DNA from: Streptomyces sp. BV286
Lineage (GTDB): Bacteria > Actinomycetota > Actinomycetes > Streptomycetales > Streptomycetaceae
Direction of reading: 5' to 3'
Length of the DNA: 64,000 nucleotides
Assembly: GCF_019090165.1 (NCBI RefSeq)
Contig: NZ_JAHRIB010000023.1
Span: 1 to 64,000 of the forward strand
The notes under the pieces were generated by a model, which saw only the letters and a program-made list of their open reading frames with translations, made no database searches and had not been told where the DNA came from. How positions within the stretch are numbered: the stretch's first letter is position 1; each line of letters begins with the position of its first letter. The position numbers and the translations under genes were made by a program. Shown here one piece after another: positions 1 to 7,458 of this stretch.

Positions 1-23
1 CCGTCACCGGCCCCGGACGGCAC

Positions 24-677
24 GTGCGCGTGGTCCTCGTCGACGACCACCGCATGTTCCGTACGGGAGTCCAGGCGGAGATCGGGCAGACCGAGCGGAC
101 CGGCGTCGAAGTGGTCGGCGAGGCCGCGGACGTCGACCAGGCGGTCACGGTCATCACCGCGACCCGCCCCGAGGTCGTCCTCCTCGACGTGCACCTCCCG
201 GGCGGCGGCGGGGTCGAAGTCCTGCGCCGCTGCTCGCCGTTGATGGCCGACGCCGAGCAGCCGGTCCGGTTCCTCGCGCTGTCCGTGTCCGACGCCGCGG
301 AGGACGTCATCGGCGTGATCCGCGGCGGCGCCCGTGGCTACGTCACGAAGACGATCACCGGCACCGACCTCGTCGACTCCGTCTTCCGCGTCCAGGACGG
401 CGACGCCGTCTTCTCGCCCCGCCTGGCCGGCTTCGTCCTCGACGCGTTCGCCTCCACCGACGCCCCGCCCGTCGACGAGGACCTCGACCGCCTCACCCAG
501 CGCGAGCGGGAGGTCCTGCGCCTCATCGCCCGCGGCTACGCGTACAAGGAGATCGCCAAGCAGCTGTTCATCTCGGTGAAGACCGTCGAGTCCCACGTGT
601 CGGCGGTGCTGAGGAAGCTGCAGCTGTCGAACCGGCACGAGCTGACGCGCTGGGCGACAGCGCGACGGCTGGTCTGA
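24..677 (+). CDS. LuxR/NarL-family two-component response regulator
   Basis: Cytoplasmic DNA-binding response regulator. The N-terminal receiver domain (about residues 2-120) shows the acidic pair D7-D8, the phospho-acceptor D55 in the LLDVHLP motif and the conserved late lysine in YVTK. The C-terminal LuxR-type helix-turn-helix (about 150-215) starts at LTQREREVL and contains KTVESHVSAVLRKL. The GTG at 24 is the first start visible, but the frame is open to the window edge, so the true start may lie upstream and the gene may be 5'-truncated here. The sensor kinase is not in the window and is probably encoded just to the left. Target genes cannot be read from the sequence. Confidence 0.9.
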   Translation: MRVVLVDDHRMFRTGVQAEIGQTERTGVEVVGEAADVDQAVTVITATRPEVVLLDVHLPGGGGVEVLRRCSPLMADAEQPVRFLALSVSDAAEDVIGVIRGGARGYVTKTITGTDLVDSVFRVQDGDAVFSPRLAGFVLDAFASTDAPPVDEDLDRLTQREREVLRLIARGYAYKEIAKQLFISVKTVESHVSAVLRKLQLSNRHELTRWATARRLV

Positions 678-720
678 CGTCAGGGCTTCACCGCCACGGT
701 CCGGAAGTCCGCGCGGTCGA

Positions 721-754
721 CGTGCCGTCCTGCTCCGCGTGCCGTCCTGCTCCG
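721..754. repeat. 17-bp perfect tandem duplication
   Basis: The 17-mer CGTGCCGTCCTGCTCCG occurs twice back to back in the short gap between the response regulator and the convergent NlpC/P60 gene. It is probably a slippage duplication with no coding role. Confidence 0.8.
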
Positions 755-828
755 CCGTGCGACGCAGGTCGGCCGGACCGCGGTCCCGGTCTGCGGGGAC
801 CGCGACGCCCGCGGCGGGGCAGGCTCGC

Positions 829-1890
829 TCACGCCACGCGAGTGGCCCCCGCGAACGGCATCTCGTCGATCGGCGCCACCCGCACCGGCGCCGACGGGTT
901 GGGCGCGTGCACCATCTGCCCGTTGCCCACGTACAGCCCCACATGGCTGATGCCCGAGTAGAAGAACACCAGGTCCCCGGGCCGCAGTTCGGACCGGGAC
1001 ACGCGTTGGCCCGCGTTGATCTGCGCGTACGTCGTCCGGGGCAGCGAGAGGCCCGCGGCGCGGTACGCGGCCTGCATCAGACCCGAGCAGTCGAAGGCGT
1101 CGGGGCCCGTCGCGCCCCACACGTACGGGCTGCCGAGCTTCCCGTAGGCGTAGGAGATCGCCGCCGCCGTACGGGAGTTGGGCGCCTGTGCGGAGCTGCC
1201 CGCGCCGAGGTCGCGCGGCGCCGGGGCGGAGCGCGAGGCGCGGGCGGTGTCCGCGTCGTCCGCACCGATCCGCGCCCGGTCCTCGTCCGACAGCCCCGAC
1301 AGGAGCCGGCGCGCCTCACCCAGCTTCCCGGTGACCGTCTTCTTGTGCCGCTTCAGTTCCGCCTGCTGCGCCTTCAGTGACGTGAGCTCGACGTGCGCGG
1401 CCCCGCGCAGCTGCTCGATCTCGCGCAGCTGGGTCCGTACACGCGAGACCGTCGAGGCCTGCCTGCTGCCCGCACGCTCGGCGAACGCGGCGCCCTCCAG
1501 GTACTGGTCGGGGTCCGAGGAGAGCATCAGCGCCAGAGAGGGATCGACGCCCCCGTCCCGGTACTGGGCGGTGGCCAGCGAACCGAGCGCGTCCCGCTCG
1601 GAGTTGAGCCGCTCCGTCTTGCGCGCGGCCTCGTCCTGCAGGGTGCCGAGCCGCCCCGCCGCCTTCCCGGACTTCTCCCTCGCCCCGTTGTACTTCTCAG
1701 TGGCGACCTCCGCCTCCTGGTACAACTTGTCGACCTTGGCCTTCACCTGAGCCGGCGTCAGCTCGGGCGAGGCGACCCCGGTCCCGTCGAACCCGGTCGC
1801 GCTCGCCGCCCCCGCGAGGGCGATGGTGAAGGCGGTACGGGCCGTACCACCGCCGAGTGAGCGCTGTCTGGGCTTACGGTGCGCTGCCAC
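829..1890 (-). CDS. secreted NlpC/P60 (C40) cell-wall peptidase with coiled-coil N-terminus
   Basis: Predicted exported peptidoglycan hydrolase that cuts the stem peptide (D-Glu/diamino-acid bond in this family). It begins with a basic stretch and a hydrophobic signal sequence (about residues 1-42). A long charged coiled coil (about 43-210) and a linker follow. The C40 domain (about 235-353) has its catalytic cysteine at C268 in the motif DAFDCSG and histidines H316 (ISHVGLYVG) and H328 (VHAP). The GTG start follows GGAAGGAA by about 12 nt. It is a paralogue of the gene ending at 2812 and shares its architecture, but no ydaO riboswitch lies upstream, only a simple hairpin. Confidence 0.93.
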   Translation of the reverse strand: MAAHRKPRQRSLGGGTARTAFTIALAGAASATGFDGTGVASPELTPAQVKAKVDKLYQEAEVATEKYNGAREKSGKAAGRLGTLQDEAARKTERLNSERDALGSLATAQYRDGGVDPSLALMLSSDPDQYLEGAAFAERAGSRQASTVSRVRTQLREIEQLRGAAHVELTSLKAQQAELKRHKKTVTGKLGEARRLLSGLSDEDRARIGADDADTARASRSAPAPRDLGAGSSAQAPNSRTAAAISYAYGKLGSPYVWGATGPDAFDCSGLMQAAYRAAGLSLPRTTYAQINAGQRVSRSELRPGDLVFFYSGISHVGLYVGNGQMVHAPNPSAPVRVAPIDEMPFAGATRVA

Positions 1891-1915
1891 GTGCGATCCA
1901 CGTTCCTTCCGTACG

Positions 1916-1945
1916 GCCGCCGGGACACGGTGTGTCCCGGGCGGC
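1916..1945 (-). other. leader hairpin upstream of the first NlpC/P60 gene
   Basis: A 13-bp inverted repeat (GCCGCCGGGACAC paired with GTGTCCCGGGCGGC, one bulged G, GGT loop) sits 26-55 nt before the GTG start of the leftward peptidase gene, so it would lie in its leader RNA. The rest of the 459-bp divergent gap (1891-2349) shows no motif I can name. Confidence 0.5.
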
Positions 1946-2349
1946 GGTTCTCAGGGGCCGGTTGCACGTCCGGCGGCGGCCCGCACAGGGGGAGGCGGGA
2001 CGCCGCCGGACCTTTTCTCGGCGGTGGCGCCGGCAGCCGCCCCTGGCCCGGGCGGTTGTGGTGGGGAGCCGGTCGCCTGGGAAAGGACGCTAAACCTGGT
2101 GGTGTGCCGGGGGTAACGGCATGTACGGAAGTGGTGTCAGTCGGGCACGAGCTGACCGGATGCGACCGCGATCCGGGCCCGGCGCAACCGACTTGGCGCG
2201 GTGGGCTGACCGAAGCGCGGATTGCGGGGGAGCGGCACACGGGACGGTGCTATGGGCTCCGTCAGAGGGTGCCGAGCGCGCTGCCGCGGGGGTGTCCGGA
2301 CCGGGGCGGTGCGAGGCGGTATCCGGACGTCCGGTTAAGGTCCGGGCTC

Positions 2350-2703
2350 ATGGACGTACTCATTCATGTCTTCGTCGCCCTGCACATCATCGGCATCGCC
2401 TCCCTGCTGGGCGGATTCCTCACCCAGATGAAGGCGATGGGCGACGGCACGGCCCGCTTCACCCCCGCGATGCTCCACGGCGCGCTGACCATGCTGGTCA
2501 CCGGCGTGGTCCTCGTCGGCCTGAACCAGGCCGACGACCAGACCGTCAACAACATCAAGATCGGCGTGAAACTGGCGCTGCTGGTCGTGATCCTCGGCCT
2601 CGTCTATGTGAAACGCGACGAGGAGAGGGTGGAGAAGGAACTGTTCGGCCTGGTCGGGGCACTGACCACGGCGAACATCTTCATCGCGGTTCTCTGGACC
2701 TGA
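2350..2703 (+). CDS. small integral membrane protein, 117 aa
   Basis: Uncharacterised polytopic membrane protein with about four hydrophobic helices: near residues 2-24 (VFVALHIIGIASLLGGF), 43-58, 70-86 and 98-117. A short charged cytoplasmic segment (VKRDEERVEKE) separates the last two. The ATG at 2350 is chosen because it opens directly on the first helix. Only a weak Shine-Dalgarno is visible, and a TAAGGT hexamer 8 nt upstream could be a -10 element giving a leaderless message. It stands alone between two NlpC/P60 genes that read the other way. Function unknown. Confidence 0.75.
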   Translation: MDVLIHVFVALHIIGIASLLGGFLTQMKAMGDGTARFTPAMLHGALTMLVTGVVLVGLNQADDQTVNNIKIGVKLALLVVILGLVYVKRDEERVEKELFGLVGALTTANIFIAVLWT

Positions 2704-2811
2704 TCTCCGGCCGGGCTGGATCCGGGCCGGACCGGGTCACGCGCGCGTGCCGTGCCCCCAGTCGTGCCTCCCGCCCCGAGGGGCCGCGGGCCCCTGCCCC
2801 GAGCGGCGCCT

Positions 2812-3969
2812 CTACGCCGGCCGCACCACGCTGTGGATCGGCATGTAGTAGACCGACTCCTCGCGGACGTACGAGCCCGGCTTGGGGGCGTGGATCATCA
2901 TGCCGTCACCGATGTAGACGCCGACGTGGCTGATGTCGTCGTAGAAGAAGACGAGGTCACCGGGCTGAGCGCTGTTCACGGAGACCGTCGTACCGGTCTT
3001 GACCTGGTCCCACGTCGTACGCGGGAGGGTGACGCCGGCGGCCTTCCAGGCGGCCTGGGTGAGGCCGGAGCAGTCGTACGAACCGGGGCCGCTCGCGCCC
3101 CAGACGTACGGCTTGCCGATCTGGGCACGGGCGAAGGCGAGCGCCTTGTCGGCCTTGGCGGTGGAGGCGGAGTCCGAGCCGGCGCCCGGCACGCCTCCCG
3201 TTCCCGTGGAGGTCCCCGTGCCCTGCTGGGTCTGTGCGGCCGCCTCCTGCCGCCGGCGGTCCGCGTCGGCCGCCTGCCGCCGGGCCAGTTCGTCGGCCTT
3301 GCGCCGGGCCTCCTCCTGCTTCTCCCGCTCGATCGCGGCGAGCCGGACCTTCTCCTCGGCGGTCAGCTTCGAGAGGAGCGCGCGGGCCTCGGCGAGCTTC
3401 CGCTGGACATCGGCCTTGGACGTCTTCAGCGTGCTCTGCGTCGTGGTGAGCGTCTCCAGCCCCTCGGACGCCTCCTGCCGCTTCTTCGTGGTGGCGGCCT
3501 GCTGCGTCGCGTAGTCGTCGACGGCCTGCTGCTGGCGGGCCGTCAGCCGGTTCATCAGCTGGGTCTGGTCGAAGTAGTCCTGCGGGTTGTCCGCGAGGAG
3601 GAGGGACGCCGAGTCGGGGGCGGAGGCTCCCGTGCGGTACTGCGCGGAGGCGAACGTCCCGAGGTCCTCGCGGGCGGCGTTGAGCTTCTCCGTGCGCTGC
3701 GCCACGTCGTCGAGCAGAGTGCCGACGCGCTTGCGCTGCTTGGTGGTCTTCTCCTTGGCCGCGTTGTACTTCTCGGTGGCCGTACCGGCCTGCTGGTAGA
3801 GGTCGTCGATCTTCTTCTGGACCTCCTCCGTGCTCGGCGTGGGCTCCGTGGCCGGCGAGGCGTCCGCCGTCTGGGAGAGCAGGGCCACCGAGGTCAGAGC
3901 CGCGGTGGCGAGGGCCGGGGTCCGTATGCCCATGGGACCGGGGGGCCGCGACTTGCGGTGTGGCGCCAC
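2812..3969 (-). CDS. secreted NlpC/P60 (C40) peptidase under c-di-AMP riboswitch control
   Basis: Exported cell-wall peptidase paralogous to the one ending at 829. A signal sequence (about 1-38, cleavage near ADAS) is followed by a long coiled coil (about 45-240), a Gly/Ser/Thr-rich linker (about 250-270) and the C40 domain (275-385). That domain has catalytic C300 in GSYDCSG, H348 in ISHVGVYIG and H360 in MMIHAP. The GTG start is 8 nt after GGAAGGAG. The leader of about 215 nt carries a ydaO-type c-di-AMP riboswitch, which in Streptomyces commonly controls cell-wall hydrolase genes. Expression is therefore probably tuned to the c-di-AMP level, which links osmotic or wall state to wall remodelling. 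Confidence 0.94.
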   Translation of the reverse strand: MAPHRKSRPPGPMGIRTPALATAALTSVALLSQTADASPATEPTPSTEEVQKKIDDLYQQAGTATEKYNAAKEKTTKQRKRVGTLLDDVAQRTEKLNAAREDLGTFASAQYRTGASAPDSASLLLADNPQDYFDQTQLMNRLTARQQQAVDDYATQQAATTKKRQEASEGLETLTTTQSTLKTSKADVQRKLAEARALLSKLTAEEKVRLAAIEREKQEEARRKADELARRQAADADRRRQEAAAQTQQGTGTSTGTGGVPGAGSDSASTAKADKALAFARAQIGKPYVWGASGPGSYDCSGLTQAAWKAAGVTLPRTTWDQVKTGTTVSVNSAQPGDLVFFYDDISHVGVYIGDGMMIHAPKPGSYVREESVYYMPIHSVVRPA

Positions 3970-3989
3970 GAGGGCGTCTCCTTCCGTGA

Positions 3990-4140
3990 TCCGCCTACCG
4001 AGTTAGCTGTCGGGTTCGGGCGAGTGCTTCGGAAGGTTTGCCCTACGGTCCTTGTCCCGCGAGGGAGTCGGACCGATTCACCCCAAGATCGGTTGGGTCC
4101 CCGGTTCCGGCGGCCGCGAAGGCATGCCGGATTCGGCGGA
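3990..4140 (-). ncRNA. ydaO-type (c-di-AMP) riboswitch
   Basis: Read on the minus strand, the leader contains the conserved blocks GGGGTGAATCGG and CCGACAGCTAACTCGGTAGG. The ends close on each other through TCCGCC (4140-4135) and GGCGGA (3995-3990), the expected P1 stem. These blocks are hallmarks of the ydaO/yuaA class that binds cyclic di-AMP and usually lowers downstream expression when bound. It ends 20 nt before the GTG start of the NlpC/P60 gene, and the Shine-Dalgarno GGAAGGAG follows the P1 stem. Confidence 0.88.
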
Positions 4141-4191
4141 GTCCGCTCGGCCCGGCGATGTTCGCCGGTGCGGGTCGAGCGGCCTACAGGA

Positions 4192-4221
4192 AAGTTAGCC
4201 AATTCGTGTGGCTCCTGTGAA
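4192..4221 (-). promoter_or_regulatory. candidate promoter for riboswitch and NlpC/P60 transcript
   Basis: On the minus strand TTCACA (4221-4216) and TAACTT (4197-4192) are 18 bp apart, a plausible vegetative -35/-10 pair. It would start RNA near 4185, just ahead of the c-di-AMP aptamer. Confidence 0.45.
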
Positions 4222-4643
4222 GTTTGATGTGCGATATGCCCGATACATTTTCGTGACCTCGCATTCTGATCTTGCCCTCCGGTGCCAATTGGCGCTGATC
4301 TGCGCCGAGTTGTCCGGAGTAATGGATTCCGATCGGCGAGTGCGTTGGCTTCCAATCAGCCAGAGTTGGGCGGCAGTACCGAACCGTGGGGGCGCGAGCC
4401 GGCAGGTGGCTCCAGGTCGACGCGCAGGCCGGCTCGGCCCACTCGGTGACCGGGCGCGACCCGGCGAGTGGGTACGACTCGGCGAGTGGGTACGACTCGG
4501 TGACGGAGTGCGACGAGTTCGACGGGGAGAGTGAGGGGCCGGGAGTGCCCGGTACCTGTGGGACTCCGGCGTCCGGGCGGGCGTCGCCGGGTGAGCGCGG
4601 CCGCCGCGTCCGGATTCCGCCGAGTTTCCGGGGTGGCGGCGGG
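4222..4643. other. intergenic stretch: lower-GC patch and 18-bp tandem repeat
   Basis: No convincing gene. Bases 4222-4375 are clearly poorer in G+C than the surroundings. At 4462-4479 and 4480-4497 the 18-mer CGGCGAGTGGGTACGACT is repeated perfectly, followed by a diverged third copy. The repeat length keeps any reading frame open, but no frame has a credible start, codon bias or known domain. Confidence 0.55.
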
Positions 4644-4666
4644 GTGTCAGTGCGGGCGCCTAGACT
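4644..4666 (+). promoter_or_regulatory. RecA-NDp/PafBC-type DNA-damage promoter of pcrA
   Basis: GTGTCAGTG (4644-4652), 8 bp, then TAGACT (4661-4666) fits the actinobacterial DNA-damage promoter TTGTCRGTG-N8-TAnnnT with one mismatch at its least conserved first base. The predicted start (about 4673) is 3 nt before the ATG, so the message would be almost leaderless. Confidence 0.65.
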
Positions 4667-4675
4667 CGGAGAGCG

Positions 4676-7162
4676 ATGAGCAGCCTCTTTGACGACAGCT
4701 TCCTGGCGGACCTCAAGCCCTCGCAGGCCCATGAGGAGGAGCCCCCGCCGCCGCCCGAGGACCAGGCGCCGGATCCCGTGCCGGACGACTTGTTCGGCGG
4801 TCGCTTCGACGTGCCGCCGAGCAGGGACGGGTACTACCGGGACGGCGCCTCCCGGCCGCTCGTGGACCCGGCCGCCCTCCTGGACGGGCTGAACGAGAAC
4901 CAGCGCGCGGCGGTGGTCCACCACGGCTCCCCGCTGCTCATCGTGGCCGGCGCGGGCTCCGGCAAGACGCGGGTGCTCACGCACCGGATCGCCCACCTGC
5001 TGGGCGAGCGCAGGGTGCACCCGGGCGAGATCCTCGCGATCACCTTCACGAACAAGGCCGCGGGCGAGATGAAGGAGCGCGTCGAGCAGCTCGTCGGCCC
5101 GCGGGCCAACGCGATGTGGGTGATGACCTTCCACAGCGCCTGCGTCCGCATCCTGCGCAGGGAGTCGAAGCAGCTCGGCTTCACGTCGTCCTTCTCGATC
5201 TACGACGCCGCCGACAGCAAGCGCCTCATGGCCCTGGTCTGCCGCGACCTGGATCTCGACCCCAAGCGCTTCCCGCCGAAGTCCTTCAGCGCCAAGATCT
5301 CGAACCTGAAGAACGAGCTGATCGACGAGGAGGACTTCGCCGCCCAGGCCACCGACGGCTTCGAGAAGACCCTCGCCCAGGCCTACGCCATGTACCAGTC
5401 GCGGCTGCGCGAGGCGAACGCGCTGGACTTCGACGACCTGATCATGACGACGGTCAACCTCCTGCGTGCCTTCCCCGACGTCGCCGAGCACTACCGCCGC
5501 CGCTTCCGCCACGTCCTCGTCGACGAGTACCAGGACACGAACCACGCGCAGTACGCCCTGGTGCGGGAGCTCGTCGGCACCTCCGAGCACCCGGTCGACG
5601 TACCGCCCCGCGAGGACGACCTCCAGCCGGCCGAGCTGTGCGTCGTCGGTGACGCCGACCAGTCGATCTACGCCTTCCGCGGTGCGACCATCCGCAACAT
5701 CCTCCAGTTCGAGGAGGACTACCCGAACGCGACGACGATCCTGCTGGAGCAGAACTACCGCTCCACCCAGACGATCCTCACCGCGGCCAACGCGGTCATC
5801 GAGCGCAACGCATCGCGCCGCCCCAAGAACCTGTGGACCAACGCGGGCGCGGGCGCCAGGATCACCGGCTACGTCGCCGACACGGAGCACGACGAGGCCC
5901 AGTTCGTCGCCGACGAGATCGACCGTCTCACCGACTCGGGCGACGCGAAGGCGGGCGACGTCGCCGTCTTCTACCGTACGAACGCCCAGTCCCGTGTCTT
6001 CGAAGAGGTCTTCATCCGTGTCGGCCTGCCCTACAAGGTCGTCGGCGGCGTCCGCTTCTACGAGCGCAAGGAGGTCCGGGACGTCCTCGCGTACCTGCGT
6101 GTGCTCGCGAACCCCGAGGACTCCGTACCGCTGCGCCGCATCCTGAACGTGCCGAAGCGCGGCATCGGCGACCGCGCCGAGGCCATGATCGACGCGCTCT
6201 CCCAGCGCGAGAAGATCAGCTTCCCGCAGGCCCTGCGCCGCGTCGACGAGGCGTACGGCATGGCGGCCCGCTCGACCAACGCCGTCAAGCGGTTCAACAC
6301 GCTGATGGAGGACCTCCGGACGATCGTCGAGTCGGGCGCGGGCCCGGCGACGGTCCTGGAAGCGGTACTCGAACGGACCGGCTACCTCGCCGAGTTGCAG
6401 GCCTCGACCGATCCGCAGGACGAGACCCGCATCGAGAACCTCCAGGAACTGGCCGCGGTGGCCCTGGAGTTCGAGCAGGAGGCCGGTGAGGGCGAGACGC
6501 CTGCCGGGCTCTCCGCGTTCCTGGAGCGGGTCGCGCTCGTCGCCGACTCCGACCAGATCCCGGACGAGGACGACGACGGGTCCGGAGTGATAACGCTCAT
6601 GACCCTCCACACCGCCAAGGGCCTCGAATTCCCCGTGGTGTTCCTGACCGGTCTGGAGGACGGCGTCTTCCCGCACATGCGCGCGCTCGGCCAGACCAAG
6701 GAACTGGAGGAGGAGCGGCGCCTCGCGTACGTCGGCATCACGCGCGCGCGGGAGCGGCTGTACCTGACGCGGGCGTCCATGCGCAGCGCCTGGGGGCAGC
6801 CCTCGTACAACCCGCCGTCCCGCTTCCTGGAGGAGATCCCGGACACGCATCTGGACTGGAAGCGCACCGGCTCCATGGGCGCGGTGCCCTCCGGTCCGGC
6901 CGGTGGCGTGGCGGCTTCCCTGTCCTCCTCCCGCTCACGCTCGGCCGCCTCCGGCGCGTCCGGCTTCGCGACGCGGCGGGGTGCCGCGGAGAAGCCGGTG
7001 GTGTCGCTGGCCGTCGGGGACCGCGTCACACACGACCAGTTCGGCCTCGGCACGGTGGTCGGAGTGAAGGGCACGGGGGCGAACGCGGAGGCGACGGTCG
7101 ACTTCGGCGCGGAGAAGCCGAAGCGTCTGCTGCTGCGCTACGCGCCGGTGGAGAAGCTGTAG
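4676..7162 (+). CDS. pcrA: ATP-dependent DNA helicase PcrA/UvrD
   Basis: Superfamily 1A 3'-to-5' helicase for nucleotide excision repair, replication-fork rescue and removal of recombinase filaments. An acidic, proline-rich lead of about 65 residues precedes domain 1A (LNENQRAAV). The Walker A motif AGAGSGKT is at 91-98 and motif II LVDEYQDTNH follows. Motif III is VVGDADQSIYAFRGA, motif IV LEQNYRS and motif VI AYVGITRARERL. The C-terminal tail carries the Tudor-like region after VGDRVTHDQFGLGTVVGVKG typical of PcrA. At 828 residues it has normal length for Streptomyces. It stands alone, and its promoter carries a DNA-damage motif, consistent with a repair role. Confidence 0.97.
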   Translation: MSSLFDDSFLADLKPSQAHEEEPPPPPEDQAPDPVPDDLFGGRFDVPPSRDGYYRDGASRPLVDPAALLDGLNENQRAAVVHHGSPLLIVAGAGSGKTRVLTHRIAHLLGERRVHPGEILAITFTNKAAGEMKERVEQLVGPRANAMWVMTFHSACVRILRRESKQLGFTSSFSIYDAADSKRLMALVCRDLDLDPKRFPPKSFSAKISNLKNELIDEEDFAAQATDGFEKTLAQAYAMYQSRLREANALDFDDLIMTTVNLLRAFPDVAEHYRRRFRHVLVDEYQDTNHAQYALVRELVGTSEHPVDVPPREDDLQPAELCVVGDADQSIYAFRGATIRNILQFEEDYPNATTILLEQNYRSTQTILTAANAVIERNASRRPKNLWTNAGAGARITGYVADTEHDEAQFVADEIDRLTDSGDAKAGDVAVFYRTNAQSRVFEEVFIRVGLPYKVVGGVRFYERKEVRDVLAYLRVLANPEDSVPLRRILNVPKRGIGDRAEAMIDALSQREKISFPQALRRVDEAYGMAARSTNAVKRFNTLMEDLRTIVESGAGPATVLEAVLERTGYLAELQASTDPQDETRIENLQELAAVALEFEQEAGEGETPAGLSAFLERVALVADSDQIPDEDDDGSGVITLMTLHTAKGLEFPVVFLTGLEDGVFPHMRALGQTKELEEERRLAYVGITRARERLYLTRASMRSAWGQPSYNPPSRFLEEIPDTHLDWKRTGSMGAVPSGPAGGVAASLSSSRSRSAASGASGFATRRGAAEKPVVSLAVGDRVTHDQFGLGTVVGVKGTGANAEATVDFGAEKPKRLLLRYAPVEKL

Positions 7163-7458
7163 CCCGCCGGGCCCTCGGAGCGGCCCGCGGGGCTTGGGCT
7201 GCCTGACGGTCCGGGGTGCTGCCTGCGGACTTCGACCGCCAGGGCCGCGAGGACTGCCAGGACTGCCAGAAGCGCTGGACCTCCTGCCTGATGGCGGTCC
7301 TGCGTCGCCCGGCGGTCAAGGGCTGTTCGCGGGCGGGATCGCGAGCCCGCGGCCCGCCCGGGGTTCGAGGACGAGTTTCGAGTGCGAGGCCGTTCAGACC
7401 ACTGGGTGGGTTCGACCCGGCCCTGACGGTCGCCTCGGCGGTCCTGCCGGAGGTCGGC
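7163..7458. other. convergent gap with short direct repeats
   Basis: This gap between pcrA and the convergent M23 gene holds a short direct repeat (GGACTGCCAGGACTGCCAG, near 7251-7269) and several weak GC-rich inverted repeats near 7165-7200 that may serve as a shared terminator. No gene is supported. Confidence 0.4.

Noticed and set aside
4184..6850. Very long leftward open frame antisense to pcrA
   Set aside because: It is the mirror of the GC-rich codon bias of pcrA; its product is Arg/Val/Gly-rich without domains, while pcrA is certain on the other strand.
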